A stretch of DNA of 64,000 bases from Sphingobium sp. MI1205 (GCF_001563285.1 NZ_CP005188.1:997501-1061500); one strand, 5' to 3'; counted from the first letter of the stretch, positions 16,370 through 25,388 are shown. A program made the numbers and translations. Notes: generated from the sequence alone by a model not told the origin.

Positions 16370-17259
16370 CAGGTCCAGTTGGCGCTGTCTGCCGCGTCGA
16401 TGCTGAGCGTGCCGCCGCTCACATAGCGCGCCTCGTCGCTCAGCAGAAACAGGGCGGCTGCCGCGACATCTTCCGGCTTGACCCAGGCATAGCCCATGGG
16501 CGTCGCGTTCTTGCGGGCCTCCAGATAGTCATCACGTGTGGGTTCGTCCTTGTCCGGCACGGCTTGCTGGAACCGTTCCGCGCTCGACATCATTGGCGTA
16601 TCGACTGGACCGGGCAAGATGACGTTTACCGTCACACCGGCCTTTGCCACCTCCAGTGCCGCCGTCTTGGCCAGGCCGATCAGTCCCCATTTTGAGGATA
16701 CATATGGCGATGCATTGGCTTCGGCGTGCCGGGCGGCACCAGAGGCTATGATGACAACACGGCCGCGCGATGCCTCCCGCATCACCCGCAGGGCAGGAGA
16801 GAGGATGTTGAAGACGCCAAGCAAGTTGTTGCGGATGACTATTTCAAATGTCTCGGGGGACAGATCGACAATCTCGCCTTCGATCGTGAGCGCGGCATTG
16901 GCGATGAGGAAGTCCAACCGCCCAAACCGTTCCTGCGCCAGCAAAACGAGCCTCCGGGCGACGTCTGGGTCGCCAGCATCGGCGATTTCCGCCACGACAT
17001 CGACGCCACAGTCCGTGGTGAGCTTCCGCGTCAGTTCAAATTCCTCCAGGCTCGTCTTTGGATAGGGTGTGCCCTCGGGTAGATCATCACAGATGTCGCA
17101 CAGGACGAGGTTGCAGCCGGTTTTGGCGAGGGCGACGGCAAATGCTCGCCCAATGCCGCGTCCCGCACCCGTGATAATGGCAACACGGCCGCGAAAGTCG
17201 GTATTCCGGGATGGGACGGGCGCTGGGGGTGGATCGGCGGGGTGCGGCATCGGGATCAC
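16369..17259 (-). CDS. Short-chain dehydrogenase/reductase, mycofactocin-SDR-like
   Basis: The 296-residue protein has the Rossmann motif TGAGRGIGRAFA, the NAAL region IANAAL, the catalytic Ser in VVIIASGAARH and YVSSK. An insertion after CDICDDLPEGTPYPKTSLEE is characteristic of SDRs related to the mycofactocin-coupled group. It oxidises or reduces an alcohol/ketone with NAD(P)H. It is the first gene of an operon with the EamA transporter, and the promoter should lie in the 17260-17400 region. Confidence 0.85.
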   Translation of the reverse strand: MIPMPHPADPPPAPVPSRNTDFRGRVAIITGAGRGIGRAFAVALAKTGCNLVLCDICDDLPEGTPYPKTSLEEFELTRKLTTDCGVDVVAEIADAGDPDVARRLVLLAQERFGRLDFLIANAALTIEGEIVDLSPETFEIVIRNNLLGVFNILSPALRVMREASRGRVVIIASGAARHAEANASPYVSSKWGLIGLAKTAALEVAKAGVTVNVILPGPVDTPMMSSAERFQQAVPDKDEPTRDDYLEARKNATPMGYAWVKPEDVAAAALFLLSDEARYVSGGTLSIDAADSANWT

Positions 17260-17776
17260 CTTCGGGTGATTTGAACATGACGGACCAATGACGAGAGCGC
17301 AGACCGGTTCCGACCGAGGGCGGAAAAGGAATATTGCACTGATCCGCGTTATCTATTTCGTTGACCGAAGGTCAGCGGCGCGCCGGGAGTCAATGGCGCC
17401 ATCGCCGACCACCAAAGCTGCTGATCTGGAGACCGAAGGGTCGTGACGTCAGAGGAACTAGGCAAGTCCTGAGAATTATCAAGACGAGCAGCGAACCTTT
17501 TGCTTTTGATTTTATAGCCAAATTTTTGGCGAGTTCGATCTGAGCCGAATAGCTTCCTTTCAGGAGCATAGCGGTTGGAACTGAAACCCTTTCCAGATCG
17601 ATTACATTTATGATCCTCGAAACTTCAACTGCCACCGATTAGGCAGAGCGGTGCGCAGCGGAGGCCGGAGGGTTGGTTTATACGACCGACGAAGAAGCTG
17701 GAATCAAGCGGATCAGACGAGGGGGTTCAGCATCTTCTGCCTACATGATGCAACCATATCGGGCAGGCCAAAAATC
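17260..17776. other. 517-bp intergenic region, no gene recognised
   Basis: This region separates the divergent SDR and DUF1003 genes. It is less GC-rich than its flanks, especially at 17480-17640. GGAAC motifs occur at 17454 and 17577 on the plus strand and in reverse at 17307-17311, but none has a GTT at the spacing seen for the other candidate EcfG promoters. Short frames have no homology I recognise. Confidence 0.55.
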
Positions 17777-18346
17777 ATGAGCGATCCTCCGCATCGTCCG
17801 GACGAACCAGCGGTCACGATACCGCCTCCTGCACCGCCCAATCTTTCTGAAGCACTGAAGCGGAACATCGCGGCGCTTGAAGCCAGGCGCCGCGGCGAAG
17901 AGCAACGGGCGAGCGCGCAGGAGAAAATCGCCCAGGCCATAACTCGGTTCACCGGCAGCTTGCGGTTCGTGTACCTTCACCTGGTGTTGTTTGGCGCATG
18001 GATTGCGCTTAATTTGCGCTTGTTTCCTGGCTTTCGGCCATTCGATCCCACATTCGTCATCTTGGCAACCTGGGCTTCCGTGGAAGCGATATTCCTGTCA
18101 ACATTCGTTCTGATCAGCCAAAATCGCGCAGCGGCTGCGGCGGACAAGAGAGCCGATCTCGATCTTCAGATCAGCCTGCTAGCCGAACATGAGATCACCA
18201 AACTGGTACAGATGAATCTGGAACTGGCGCAGCATCTCGGACTCCGAAAAGCTGACGACCCAGTAATTGAAGACATCGCTCGCGATGTGGCACCCGAAGC
18301 AGTGCTGGACGAGATTGAGCAGCAGGACCGAAGGCCGGATCCCTAA
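17777..18346 (+). CDS. DUF1003 domain membrane protein
   Basis: The 189-residue protein has a proline-rich N-terminus, then a conserved helix (RFTGSLRFVYLHLVLFGAWI) and a second membrane helix (PTFVILATWASVEAIFLSTF), followed by QNR and a charged helix. This is the standard layout of the DUF1003 family, two-TM proteins often found among stress genes. The ATG at 17777 is preferred over upstream in-frame starts because homology begins there. Function is unknown. Confidence 0.85.
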   Translation: MSDPPHRPDEPAVTIPPPAPPNLSEALKRNIAALEARRRGEEQRASAQEKIAQAITRFTGSLRFVYLHLVLFGAWIALNLRLFPGFRPFDPTFVILATWASVEAIFLSTFVLISQNRAAAAADKRADLDLQISLLAEHEITKLVQMNLELAQHLGLRKADDPVIEDIARDVAPEAVLDEIEQQDRRPDP

Positions 18347-18446
18347 TTGAACGCAGTTCCTGGTTCGGGAAGGAGTCCTCGTTCCGCAGCGCGGGTAGGA
18401 CAAGACATGCCAACCGGCATATTACGAACCGTTTTGGTGTATGGGC

Positions 18447-19070
18447 TCAAGAGGATGGACCGAATTTCCTGTCGAGCGCGGCGATCGCCTCCTTGTGATG
18501 CGCGACCACCTGCGCTGTTGTCTGAGCCAGCTTCTTGAGCGCCGGATAATCACCCCTCTTGCCGTAGCTACCATGCAGGTTAAGCGCCTCCTGATGCGCG
18601 GCCGCTTGCTGGCCGACATATACAGCGTCGAAGGAATCATCACTGGCCGACTGAAGGTTCGACAGCATGGCCTTGCGCCGGGCGTCCATATTCTTGGGGA
18701 TGGCTATGTTTACCGGATTTTCGGCTACGAAATGTCGTAGAGCTGCGCTGCTTTTCTTGTGATCTTCGATCATCATCCGGGCGAAAGCCTTTACTTCCGG
18801 TGACCTGGCGCGGGCAAGCGCAATTGCGCTCGCTTCCACCTCATACATATCTCCGATCGCTGCTTGTGGAATGTAGAAGGTTGTGGTGACGGCATCGTTG
18901 GTGGTTGAGACGCCTTCTGGTTTTGGCCCCTCATAATGTTTGGCGACTGTCGCGCTGCCGTTCGCCAGTTGGTCCTGACCTCCGACGCCGCTCGTCTGGT
19001 TGCATGCACCCAGCAGCCCGAATGCCGCAGCTGCGATGGCGATAACGGCCGATGATGTGTCCGATCTCAT
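18447..19070 (-). CDS. DUF4142 domain lipoprotein
   Basis: The 207-residue protein carries a lipoprotein signal (FGLLGAC, Cys23) and a four-helix DUF4142 domain with the typical YEVEASAIALARARSPEVKA, FARMMIEDHKKSS and HQEALNLHGSYGKRGDYPAL segments. DUF4142 proteins are periplasmic or outer-membrane-anchored ferritin-like bundles without established function, often stress-induced. The start overlaps the stop of the small lipoprotein gene upstream (ATGA), so the two are translated together. Confidence 0.85.
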   Translation of the reverse strand: MRSDTSSAVIAIAAAAFGLLGACNQTSGVGGQDQLANGSATVAKHYEGPKPEGVSTTNDAVTTTFYIPQAAIGDMYEVEASAIALARARSPEVKAFARMMIEDHKKSSAALRHFVAENPVNIAIPKNMDARRKAMLSNLQSASDDSFDAVYVGQQAAAHQEALNLHGSYGKRGDYPALKKLAQTTAQVVAHHKEAIAALDRKFGPSS

Positions 19071-19294
19071 GGCTGGGTCCCTCTGCCTCCGCTACCCGGT
19101 GATCCGATCCCGGGCATGCTGTTCGAAGCGCCCGTATCACCGGCCGCATTGACTGCCTCCTGCTGGTTGGTGCCACCCGGCACGCGGCCATCCTCGTCTC
19201 TTGCAGCCGGGCTGCAGGCAGCCAGCAGAAGGGCTGTAGCCGAGAGGATGGCGGCGCGGTTATGGGAATGAAGATAAGGTGGGAATAATAGCAC
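19067..19294 (-). CDS. Small lipoprotein
   Basis: This 75-residue product has a signal peptide ending in ALLLAAC and a short Gly/Ser/Asn-rich mature part ending GSGGRGTQP. I choose GTG at 19294 because GGAGG lies 6 bp upstream; the longer frame to 19459 encodes no signal and has no homology. It overlaps the DUF4142 gene by four bases and probably marks the start of that operon. It has no recognised domain. Confidence 0.65.
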   Translation of the reverse strand: MLLFPPYLHSHNRAAILSATALLLAACSPAARDEDGRVPGGTNQQEAVNAAGDTGASNSMPGIGSPGSGGRGTQP

Positions 19295-19507
19295 GGCTGA
19301 CCTCCAAGAAACGGGAATCCAAACGCGCGCATCCTGCAAACGGTCGCAGGCAAAGCGCCAACCTATATCAGTGCGATGACGCCTTCGCGCAGGCTTGGTT
19401 CGGGATGCCGATCTGGGATCCATACAATCGTCATGAACAGCTTTGTCCGTTGCGGTCACGCGCGGTCGGCTGGGACGGCTCTCCCGATTGCATAGTTCAT
19501 GAGCCTT

Positions 19508-19783
19508 TCAGCCGTTGTCGCGCTCGACGAATTTATTGAAGCGGCTGACTTCCCCATCCTTGGTCCTGTCCTGATAGAGGAAGGCCAGCTTGTTATCGTC
19601 GAAGATCTGGAAGAATTGGTCCCAGTCGATGTCCTCGAGCGCATCGTCCTTGTCGCGGAACTCGATCCGCAGCAGGCCGCCGCCCTTATCATCTGTCGCC
19701 CGGACGATGGAAGGACGGCCGTTGCGCTCTTCCACCCATTTGCGGATCTTATCGTGATCGGTGGTGGTATCGGACGTGCTCAT
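19508..19783 (-). CDS. Small conserved acidic protein
   Basis: The 91-residue protein (TTDHDKIRKWVEERNGRPSI, then IDWDQFFQIFDDNKLAFLYQ) belongs to a family of about 90 residues with the pattern DHDxIRKWxExR..P and FxxxFDxxxLAFLYQ, often named 1,4-alpha-glucan branching enzyme in databases although it is far too short to be one. Real function is unknown. It is the last gene in the same direction as the left arm of the glycan cluster, 24 bp after the Gfo/Idh/MocA gene. Confidence 0.75.
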   Translation of the reverse strand: MSTSDTTTDHDKIRKWVEERNGRPSIVRATDDKGGGLLRIEFRDKDDALEDIDWDQFFQIFDDNKLAFLYQDRTKDGEVSRFNKFVERDNG

Positions 19784-19807
19784 CGCAAAATTCCTTTCTT
19801 CCCTTCT

Positions 19808-20845
19808 TCAGCGGCGTGACGCGTCGTAAATGCCATCCAGAACTCCCGCCACTCGGACGAGATCCTCACAAGCGGGGTCGAAGCGCGGGGAACGAGCTAG
19901 CTGCTGCGCCCAGCCGTGCGCCATCTGTCCACCCCAGGCGTCGCCCGGCTGGCTCAGCGTCTCCCGGGTGGTGCCGCGGAACAGATGCGCTTCAAAATCA
20001 TAAAAAGACCCGCCGGTGTTACGGAAGGCGGCTCCGGCCCGATTGCCATAGAAATCGGCGGCGATGATGGCGTCCTGCCCTGCATGAAGGTTCCAGGAAC
20101 AAGCAATCCGCACCACCGTGCCGCTCGCAAGGCGCAGCGTGGCGACGCCATAATCCTCCACCTGGCCATCGCGGTCGTACAGGCGTTGTCCTTTGCCGAA
20201 CAGGTGGGCCTCGATCGTTTCCACCGCCGGGAAGTCCAATGTCCATAGCGCCAGGTCGATGAGGTGGACGCCGAGATCCATCATGCACCCGCCGCCTGAC
20301 AAACGGGGTTCATAAAACCAGGGCTTGTCCGGGCCATAGGCATTGTGAAAGGTCAGATCGACGGCATGGACCTCGCCGAGATCACCCGCATGCACCCTTT
20401 CTCGGATTGCGCGCATGCCAGCTGTGCCCCGATAGGAAAGATCGACGCCCAGCAGCCGGTCGGCGTCACGGGCCGCCTCGACCACCGCCCGTACTTCCAC
20501 CAGATCGCGGCCCAGCGGCTTCTGGCAGAATATGGGGATGCCGCGCTCCAGCGCCGCAATTGACTGTTCCGCGTGAAGAGCGCTCGGCGTGGCGATCACA
20601 ATGCCGTCCGGTTCGCTGTCGAGCAATGCATCGAGCGAATTCATTATCTCAGCGCCAGGGGCCAGCAGCGCGGCCGCGGTTGCAGTTTCCGACACTGGAT
20701 CAGCGATGGCCGCGACATCAATCAAACCCGTCGCCAGCATGGCTTCCATCCGGTTGCGCCCAATCCAGCCAGTCCCGAGAAAGCCGATGCGCGGACGAGC
20801 GAGCAGTGGCGCTTCGGCGGGTGTCAAGGGTATGGCCAGCGTCAT
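19808..20845 (-). CDS. Gfo/Idh/MocA family oxidoreductase
   Basis: The 345-residue protein has an N-terminal Rossmann domain (IGFLGTGWIGRNRMEAM), the EKP-like motif in FCQKPLGRDL (here QKP) and a C-terminal substrate domain with GGCMMDLGVHLIDLALW, where the His in GVHLIDL is the expected catalytic residue. Members oxidise sugars or inositols with NAD(P). Lying in an operon with inositol-phosphate synthase, it is a candidate inositol or NDP-sugar dehydrogenase. The change from EKP to QKP is unusual and seen directly. It overlaps the next upstream gene by four bases. Confidence 0.88.
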   Translation of the reverse strand: MTLAIPLTPAEAPLLARPRIGFLGTGWIGRNRMEAMLATGLIDVAAIADPVSETATAAALLAPGAEIMNSLDALLDSEPDGIVIATPSALHAEQSIAALERGIPIFCQKPLGRDLVEVRAVVEAARDADRLLGVDLSYRGTAGMRAIRERVHAGDLGEVHAVDLTFHNAYGPDKPWFYEPRLSGGGCMMDLGVHLIDLALWTLDFPAVETIEAHLFGKGQRLYDRDGQVEDYGVATLRLASGTVVRIACSWNLHAGQDAIIAADFYGNRAGAAFRNTGGSFYDFEAHLFRGTTRETLSQPGDAWGGQMAHGWAQQLARSPRFDPACEDLVRVAGVLDGIYDASRR

Positions 20846-21873
20846 GGGATTACGACCGCCTTCACAAAGCCGGCCGGCTTGTCGCGGGTCGCGTTGAGCG
20901 CCTCGTCGAGCCGCTCGAGCGGGTAGCGATGGGTGATAAGGGGTGTGAGGTCGAGCCTGCCCGATGCTACTGCTTCCACCGCTTCGCTTATGCCGTTTAC
21001 ATAGATGAGCGGGTTCCGCTCATGCGCGTTGATGACATCGATGCCACGCCAGTTCCACAGCCTCATATCAACCTGGCGCGGACCGTCCTGGTGATAGCCC
21101 GCGACGATCAGCTTGCCACGTTCGCCGACCAGTTCAGCCGCAAGGTCGAGCGGCCATTGTTTTCCGACGGCTTCGATGACACGCTCGCAGAATTGGCCAT
21201 CGGTCAAGTCCCGCACCCGATCGATGATCGCGTGGTGATCCTCCATGGCGACGCACTCCCTGGCTCCGTAACGGCAGGCGAGATCGAGTGACGAGGAGCG
21301 GCGCGAAATGGCAATGACGCGGGCGCCTGCATCGGTGGCAAGCCGGGTGAGGATCGCGCCCAGAAAGCCGATGCCGATGATCGCGACCGTTTGCCCGGCC
21401 CGGATGTCCGCACGGCGGAAGATGTTGAAAGCGCAGCCCAGCGGCTCGCCGGGGAAGGGAATGCCTGCGAGCGCAGGCGGCAGCGGAATTACCGCAGCTT
21501 CATCGGCAAGATCATATTCAGCGTAGCTGGCGTAGGAGAGGGCCGCGACCCGGTCTCCCGCCGCCACCGTCGTCACCCCGGGCCCGAGCGCGTCGACTAT
21601 GCCCCAACCCTCATGGCCGAGCGCGCCAGGCTCTGTGGGAAAGTGCTGCCAGTCGGGACCGGCCCAGGGGGTGAGGTTAGAGGCGCACACGCCGCAACCC
21701 TCAAGCTTGATGCGGACTTGGCCTGCGTCCGGTACTGGCAGAGGAAGATGATCGATGCGAATTTCTCCGGGCCCGGTGACCACCGCAGCGCGCATGGTAG
21801 CGACCGGCGTGGGTGCCGGATCGCCACCGCCCATTTCGGGAGCATGTGTGTCGGTCATCAGGAGATCAGTCAT
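20842..21873 (-). CDS. Zinc-type alcohol dehydrogenase (MDR family)
   Basis: The 343-residue protein has the GroES-like domain with catalytic-zinc residues in CGVCASNL and GHEGWG, and a Rossmann motif IIGIGFLGAILTRL. The four-cysteine structural zinc loop of classical ADHs is absent, as in the sugar-alcohol-related branch that includes bi-domain oxidoreductase-like enzymes. Its place between inositol-phosphate synthase and a Gfo/Idh/MocA enzyme suggests a second oxidation/reduction on a cyclitol or sugar; this is inference. Overlaps on both sides are ATGA. Confidence 0.85.
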   Translation of the reverse strand: MTDLLMTDTHAPEMGGGDPAPTPVATMRAAVVTGPGEIRIDHLPLPVPDAGQVRIKLEGCGVCASNLTPWAGPDWQHFPTEPGALGHEGWGIVDALGPGVTTVAAGDRVAALSYASYAEYDLADEAAVIPLPPALAGIPFPGEPLGCAFNIFRRADIRAGQTVAIIGIGFLGAILTRLATDAGARVIAISRRSSSLDLACRYGARECVAMEDHHAIIDRVRDLTDGQFCERVIEAVGKQWPLDLAAELVGERGKLIVAGYHQDGPRQVDMRLWNWRGIDVINAHERNPLIYVNGISEAVEAVASGRLDLTPLITHRYPLERLDEALNATRDKPAGFVKAVVIP

Positions 21874-23009
21874 TCCGCTGCCAGCGCCACTGCGCCCTCC
21901 CCAGTGATAAACGCTTCCAGCGCCTCATGGGCGCGATCATCCGTCATCTGTTGCGGCGGATGCTTGCAGAAATAGGCGGCCGCCGGATGGATCGGCCCGG
22001 CTAGCCCGCGGTCGAGCGCCAGCTTGGCGCAGCGGATCATGTCGATAGCGACGCCGGCGCTGTTGGGACTATCTTCGACCGATAGGCGCAGTTCGAGGTT
22101 CATGGGCACGCCGCCGAACAATTGCCCTTCCATGCGCAGGAAGCAGACCTTGTTGTCATTCTGCCATGCGACATAGTCGGACGGGCCGATATGGATATTA
22201 TCATCATCCAACCGCTGTTCCGCGACTGACTGAACGGCTTCCGTCTTGGAAATTTTCTTCGACCTTAGCCGTGTTCGGTTCGACATGTTGAGGAAGTCGG
22301 TATTGCCGCCGGTATTGATCTGATATGTGCGATCGAGCTTTACGCCGCGTTTGGCGAACAGGTCGGTGAGGACGCGGTGGACGATGGTCGCCCCGAGCTG
22401 CGCCTTTATATCGTCGCCGATGATCGGCACTCCCGCCCCGATGAAGCGATCCGCCCACTCAGGATCGCTGGCGATGAAGACGGGGATGTTATTAACAAAG
22501 GCCACGCCGGCCTCCAGAGCACATTCGGCGTAGAATTCGCTCGCCTGCTGCGACCCCACCGGCAGGTAATTGAGCAGCACGTCGATCCCCGCATCACGCA
22601 ACCGACCGACGATATCCTGCTTGTTCGGTTGGGTGGCATCGGCGGGCAGGAATGTGCGCTCGTCGGCATAGTCGCTCATATGTTCGGCATAGCCGTCAAG
22701 GATGCGGCCCATTTCCACAGTGACGCCGCTCGGCTTCACGTCGGCGCAGAAGACCTGCGTGCAGTTGGGCTTGGTGAAGATCGCTTCGGCAACGTCCTTG
22801 CCGAGTTTCCGTCGATCAATGTCCCAGGCGGCGGCAATCTCTATGTCGCAGGGACGATAGCCGCCCAAATCCCAGTGCATGAGGCCATGATGATCGTTGC
22901 TTTCCGCGCGGTAGTGCGACAGTCCCTGCACCAGCGAACTGGCGCAATTGCCGACGCCGACGATGCCGATCCGGATCGTCGGGCGTGGAGGTGGAGGGGT
23001 GAGTTTCAT
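21870..23009 (-). CDS. ino1: Inositol-3-phosphate synthase
   Basis: The 379-residue protein shows the family signatures: VGVGNCASSLVQGL for NAD binding, NYLPVGSQQASEFYAECALE, GDDIKAQLGATIVHR, INTGGNTDFLNM and SPNSAGVAIDMIRCAKLALD. The enzyme converts glucose-6-phosphate to myo-inositol-3-phosphate with an NAD cycle. The length and motifs fit the shorter bacterial/archaeal form. De novo inositol synthesis is uncommon in Proteobacteria, so its presence inside a glycan-type cluster points to an inositol-containing product. It is separated from the glycosidase gene upstream by 12 bp. Confidence 0.93.
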   Translation of the reverse strand: MKLTPPPPRPTIRIGIVGVGNCASSLVQGLSHYRAESNDHHGLMHWDLGGYRPCDIEIAAAWDIDRRKLGKDVAEAIFTKPNCTQVFCADVKPSGVTVEMGRILDGYAEHMSDYADERTFLPADATQPNKQDIVGRLRDAGIDVLLNYLPVGSQQASEFYAECALEAGVAFVNNIPVFIASDPEWADRFIGAGVPIIGDDIKAQLGATIVHRVLTDLFAKRGVKLDRTYQINTGGNTDFLNMSNRTRLRSKKISKTEAVQSVAEQRLDDDNIHIGPSDYVAWQNDNKVCFLRMEGQLFGGVPMNLELRLSVEDSPNSAGVAIDMIRCAKLALDRGLAGPIHPAAAYFCKHPPQQMTDDRAHEALEAFITGEGAVALAAE

Positions 23010-23021
23010 GACGCGTCTCCG

Positions 23022-23945
23022 TCAGGCGGTGCGGGCAATCGGCAGGCTTGCCGATAGCGGGGCGTAACGCTCGATCATCCAGGCGCAGAAATCTGCAAAA
23101 GCCTGCGGCTCGTGGACGGCGCTACTGTGATGCGGGGCGATGCCGAGATGCTCGGGGGTGAAGCAGAAAGTGACGGTGACGTCGAAATCCGCCAACGCCT
23201 CCATCTGCCGGTCGAACCAGTCGATGGCATTGGGGCGGAAGCTGTCGGCCCAGCTGAGGCCAGTGCGCAGATGACGGACGCCCAGGCGTTTCATCCAGGC
23301 GACGGCATCGTCAAGGCGGGGGTCTTCGAAATGGAACCATTGCATGAGGCCCATCTGGTCCGCGACTCTCGCATAATCGTCGAGTGAGGGCTTGGGCGTG
23401 CCGTCGGCGCGGATCAGGCCCATGTAGAAATGGCGGTAATAGCTCGATCCTTCCGCCTCGCGGTGACGCGTGGTTGCGCCCCATTCCTGTGGCAGGTCGT
23501 AGAGGCTGTACCAGAAGATGCGGGGCACCCGGTCGATCAGAAGTTGCGCGGTGCGGTTCACTCCGAAGACCTGCACTTCCTCCGCGCCGAATGAACCGAC
23601 GCCGACCTCCGTCACCCAGATCGGCTTGTCGGGCACGACCGCCTCTATCTCGGCGATCTTGTCGGGCCAGGCATGGATAGGCCACAAATTCCAGTCGAGC
23701 GGGAAGCCGTGCACCGCGACCACATCGACCGCGTCGAGCGCACCATGATCGCGCATCCGATTAACCCAATGCGGGTCGATCGGCGACATGCCGCCCAAGA
23801 CGCGGGTCACCGCCGGATTGGCATCGGCGATCGACGCGCCGGCTCGGCTTACCATGTCGGCATAGAGCGACCATTCAGGGTCGATCTCAAGGTCCCAGTG
23901 CGACTTGTTGTTGGGCTCGTTCCAGATCATCGCAGCTTCGATCAT
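23022..23945 (-). CDS. GH-A clan glycosidase (beta-xylosidase-like)
   Basis: The 307-residue protein has MIWNEPNNKSHWD near the start, where NEP carries the acid/base Glu of GH-A clan enzymes, and KPIWVTEVGVGSFG near 115, with the nucleophile Glu. Proteins of this kind are annotated as beta-xylosidase or GH39-like. No signal peptide is visible, so it appears cytoplasmic. The protein is shorter than typical GH39 enzymes and begins almost at the acid/base motif, so the N-terminal barrel strands may be missing or rearranged. The start overlaps the methyltransferase stop (ATGA at 23945). Confidence 0.75.
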   Translation of the reverse strand: MIEAAMIWNEPNNKSHWDLEIDPEWSLYADMVSRAGASIADANPAVTRVLGGMSPIDPHWVNRMRDHGALDAVDVVAVHGFPLDWNLWPIHAWPDKIAEIEAVVPDKPIWVTEVGVGSFGAEEVQVFGVNRTAQLLIDRVPRIFWYSLYDLPQEWGATTRHREAEGSSYYRHFYMGLIRADGTPKPSLDDYARVADQMGLMQWFHFEDPRLDDAVAWMKRLGVRHLRTGLSWADSFRPNAIDWFDRQMEALADFDVTVTFCFTPEHLGIAPHHSSAVHEPQAFADFCAWMIERYAPLSASLPIARTA

Positions 23946-24757
23946 GCCTTGGGTCCTTGTGCTGGATAGACGGCTGCCTTGCCCATCTCTGCCCCGAACG
24001 GCACGGGGGCGACGCGGCACAGATAGACTTCCTCTTCCGGTTGCGCCTCGATGGCGAAGCCCGCCGCCCGGAGCAGCGCCTGGGAGCAGGCCTTGTTGGG
24101 CGCCCACCAGTTGGTCCAGTCATGGGCAAACTTGCGCTCGATGAAATGCATGCGCGGAAATGCGGGATTGTCGAAGAAGGTCGGTGGCTGATTGGTGCCT
24201 GGCACATGGAAGGGATGATCCTCCGGCACCAGCAGCACATCGGGAGACCCCTGCTGCATGGTCTGAAACAGCAGCATGTCGCTTGCGACATGCTCACGGA
24301 TCAGGTCGAGTGCCAGCAGGGGATGCCGCAGATGGTAAAGGACTCCCATGAAGATGACGAGATCGAACCGGCGGCCAAGGCGGGCGACATCGTAGACCGA
24401 AAGGTTGCGGAACTCGATATCGGGAAAGCCGAGCGCTTCGGCGGCAAAGCGGGCCTGGGCGAGATAGCGATCGTCCGAATCAAGGCCGATCACCTCCGCA
24501 GCGCCCCGTCGCTTCATCTCGATTGCGTAAAAGCCGGCATTGCAACCGATGTCGAGGACTGATTTGCCGGTGAGATCAGCGGGCAAAGCATCGGCAAAGC
24601 GCGCGAACTTGAAGGCCGGATAATCGCCCAGGAAATGGTCGGGGGCCGTTTCGACCCCGCGGACGCGTAGATTGTGGAACCAGGGTCCAAGCTCGTCGAT
24701 CTGGCGGCGCAATTCCTCCTCTCCGGGGGTACGGGCGGCGATCTTCACTGTCTTCAT
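23942..24757 (-). CDS. SAM-dependent methyltransferase (CmoB-like fold)
   Basis: The 271-residue protein has motif I VLDIGCNAGFYAIEM, an acidic loop GLDSDDRYL and motif IV-like VIFMGVLYHLRHPL. The overall pattern (WFHNLRVRGVETAPDHFLGD upstream of motif I) resembles CmoB and, from memory, a family catalogued as TIGR04290. Because it sits with sugar and inositol enzymes rather than tRNA genes, O-methylation of a cyclitol or sugar is more likely than tRNA modification, but this is inference. Both ends overlap neighbours by four bases. Confidence 0.85.
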   Translation of the reverse strand: MKTVKIAARTPGEEELRRQIDELGPWFHNLRVRGVETAPDHFLGDYPAFKFARFADALPADLTGKSVLDIGCNAGFYAIEMKRRGAAEVIGLDSDDRYLAQARFAAEALGFPDIEFRNLSVYDVARLGRRFDLVIFMGVLYHLRHPLLALDLIREHVASDMLLFQTMQQGSPDVLLVPEDHPFHVPGTNQPPTFFDNPAFPRMHFIERKFAHDWTNWWAPNKACSQALLRAAGFAIEAQPEEEVYLCRVAPVPFGAEMGKAAVYPAQGPKA

Positions 24758-25377
24758 GCAGGCACCTCGTTCAAACGAGTCACGCGCCCGCCGTTCGGGT
24801 CGATGACCATGGTGGTGATCGACCCGGGATCGACCTCAAATCGCAAGAGATTGTCGAGGCTGAGGCCGAGATAATGGGCGACCACTCCCCGGATGATGTC
24901 GCAATGAGTGACGCACAGCAGCGTTGCCCCTGGATGCTCGGCAGCGAAGCGTTCCATGTGATGAACGGCGCGCTCGACGGCTGCACCCATCGTCTCGCCT
25001 CCCGGCGCGCGGCTGATCGAGCGGTAGCCATTCCATTCGTGCCAACGTGGGTCGCTTTCCAGTTCGGCGAAGGCAAGTCCGTTCCATTCGCCGAAGTCCA
25101 CCTCGTCCAGGTCGGGCACGATCACGATGTCCAATCCGCGATCGGCGGCGATAATCGACGCAGTCTCGACTGCGCGCGCGCGGGGGCTAGCATGGATCAC
25201 GTTTAGCGAACCCATGCCCGGCCAGTTTGCCAAGCCCGCTGCCTGAACGCGACCGTCGTTGCTCAGTGGGGAAGCGCCCGCGCGCCCGCTCAGCAGTCGG
25301 CCGAATTCGCCATGCGTTCCGTGCCTTACCAGATGAAAGGTCGTGGGCGGCTCATTAGGGGAGGACAGCATCAACAT
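24754..25377 (-). CDS. Histidine phosphatase family protein
   Basis: The 207-residue protein has the RHG motif FHLVRHGTHGEF, the second arginine in ASPRARAVETA, an acidic EVDFGEWNG and the second catalytic histidine in LLCVTHCDIIRG. These are phosphoglycerate-mutase-fold phosphatases acting on small phospho-compounds. As first gene of the arm containing inositol-3-phosphate synthase, it could release free inositol or another phosphate intermediate, which is inferred. The start at 25377 lies only about a dozen bases past a candidate EcfG -10 element, with no clear ribosome-binding site, so a leaderless message is possible. Confidence 0.85.
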   Translation of the reverse strand: MLMLSSPNEPPTTFHLVRHGTHGEFGRLLSGRAGASPLSNDGRVQAAGLANWPGMGSLNVIHASPRARAVETASIIAADRGLDIVIVPDLDEVDFGEWNGLAFAELESDPRWHEWNGYRSISRAPGGETMGAAVERAVHHMERFAAEHPGATLLCVTHCDIIRGVVAHYLGLSLDNLLRFEVDPGSITTMVIDPNGGRVTRLNEVPA

Positions 25378-25388
25378 AGATGCTGCCT

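Noticed and set aside
17286..17311. EcfG promoter for the SDR/EamA operon on the minus strand
   Set aside because: The reverse GGAAC at 17311-17307 has TTG rather than GTT at the correct spacing.
17577..17602. EcfG promoter before the DUF1003 gene
   Set aside because: GGAAC is present, but the base triplet at the proper distance is GAT, not GTT, and the start codon is nearly 180 bp away.
19508..19783. 1,4-alpha-glucan branching enzyme
   Set aside because: Similar short proteins carry this label in databases, but 91 residues cannot hold the GH13 or GH57 catalytic domain.
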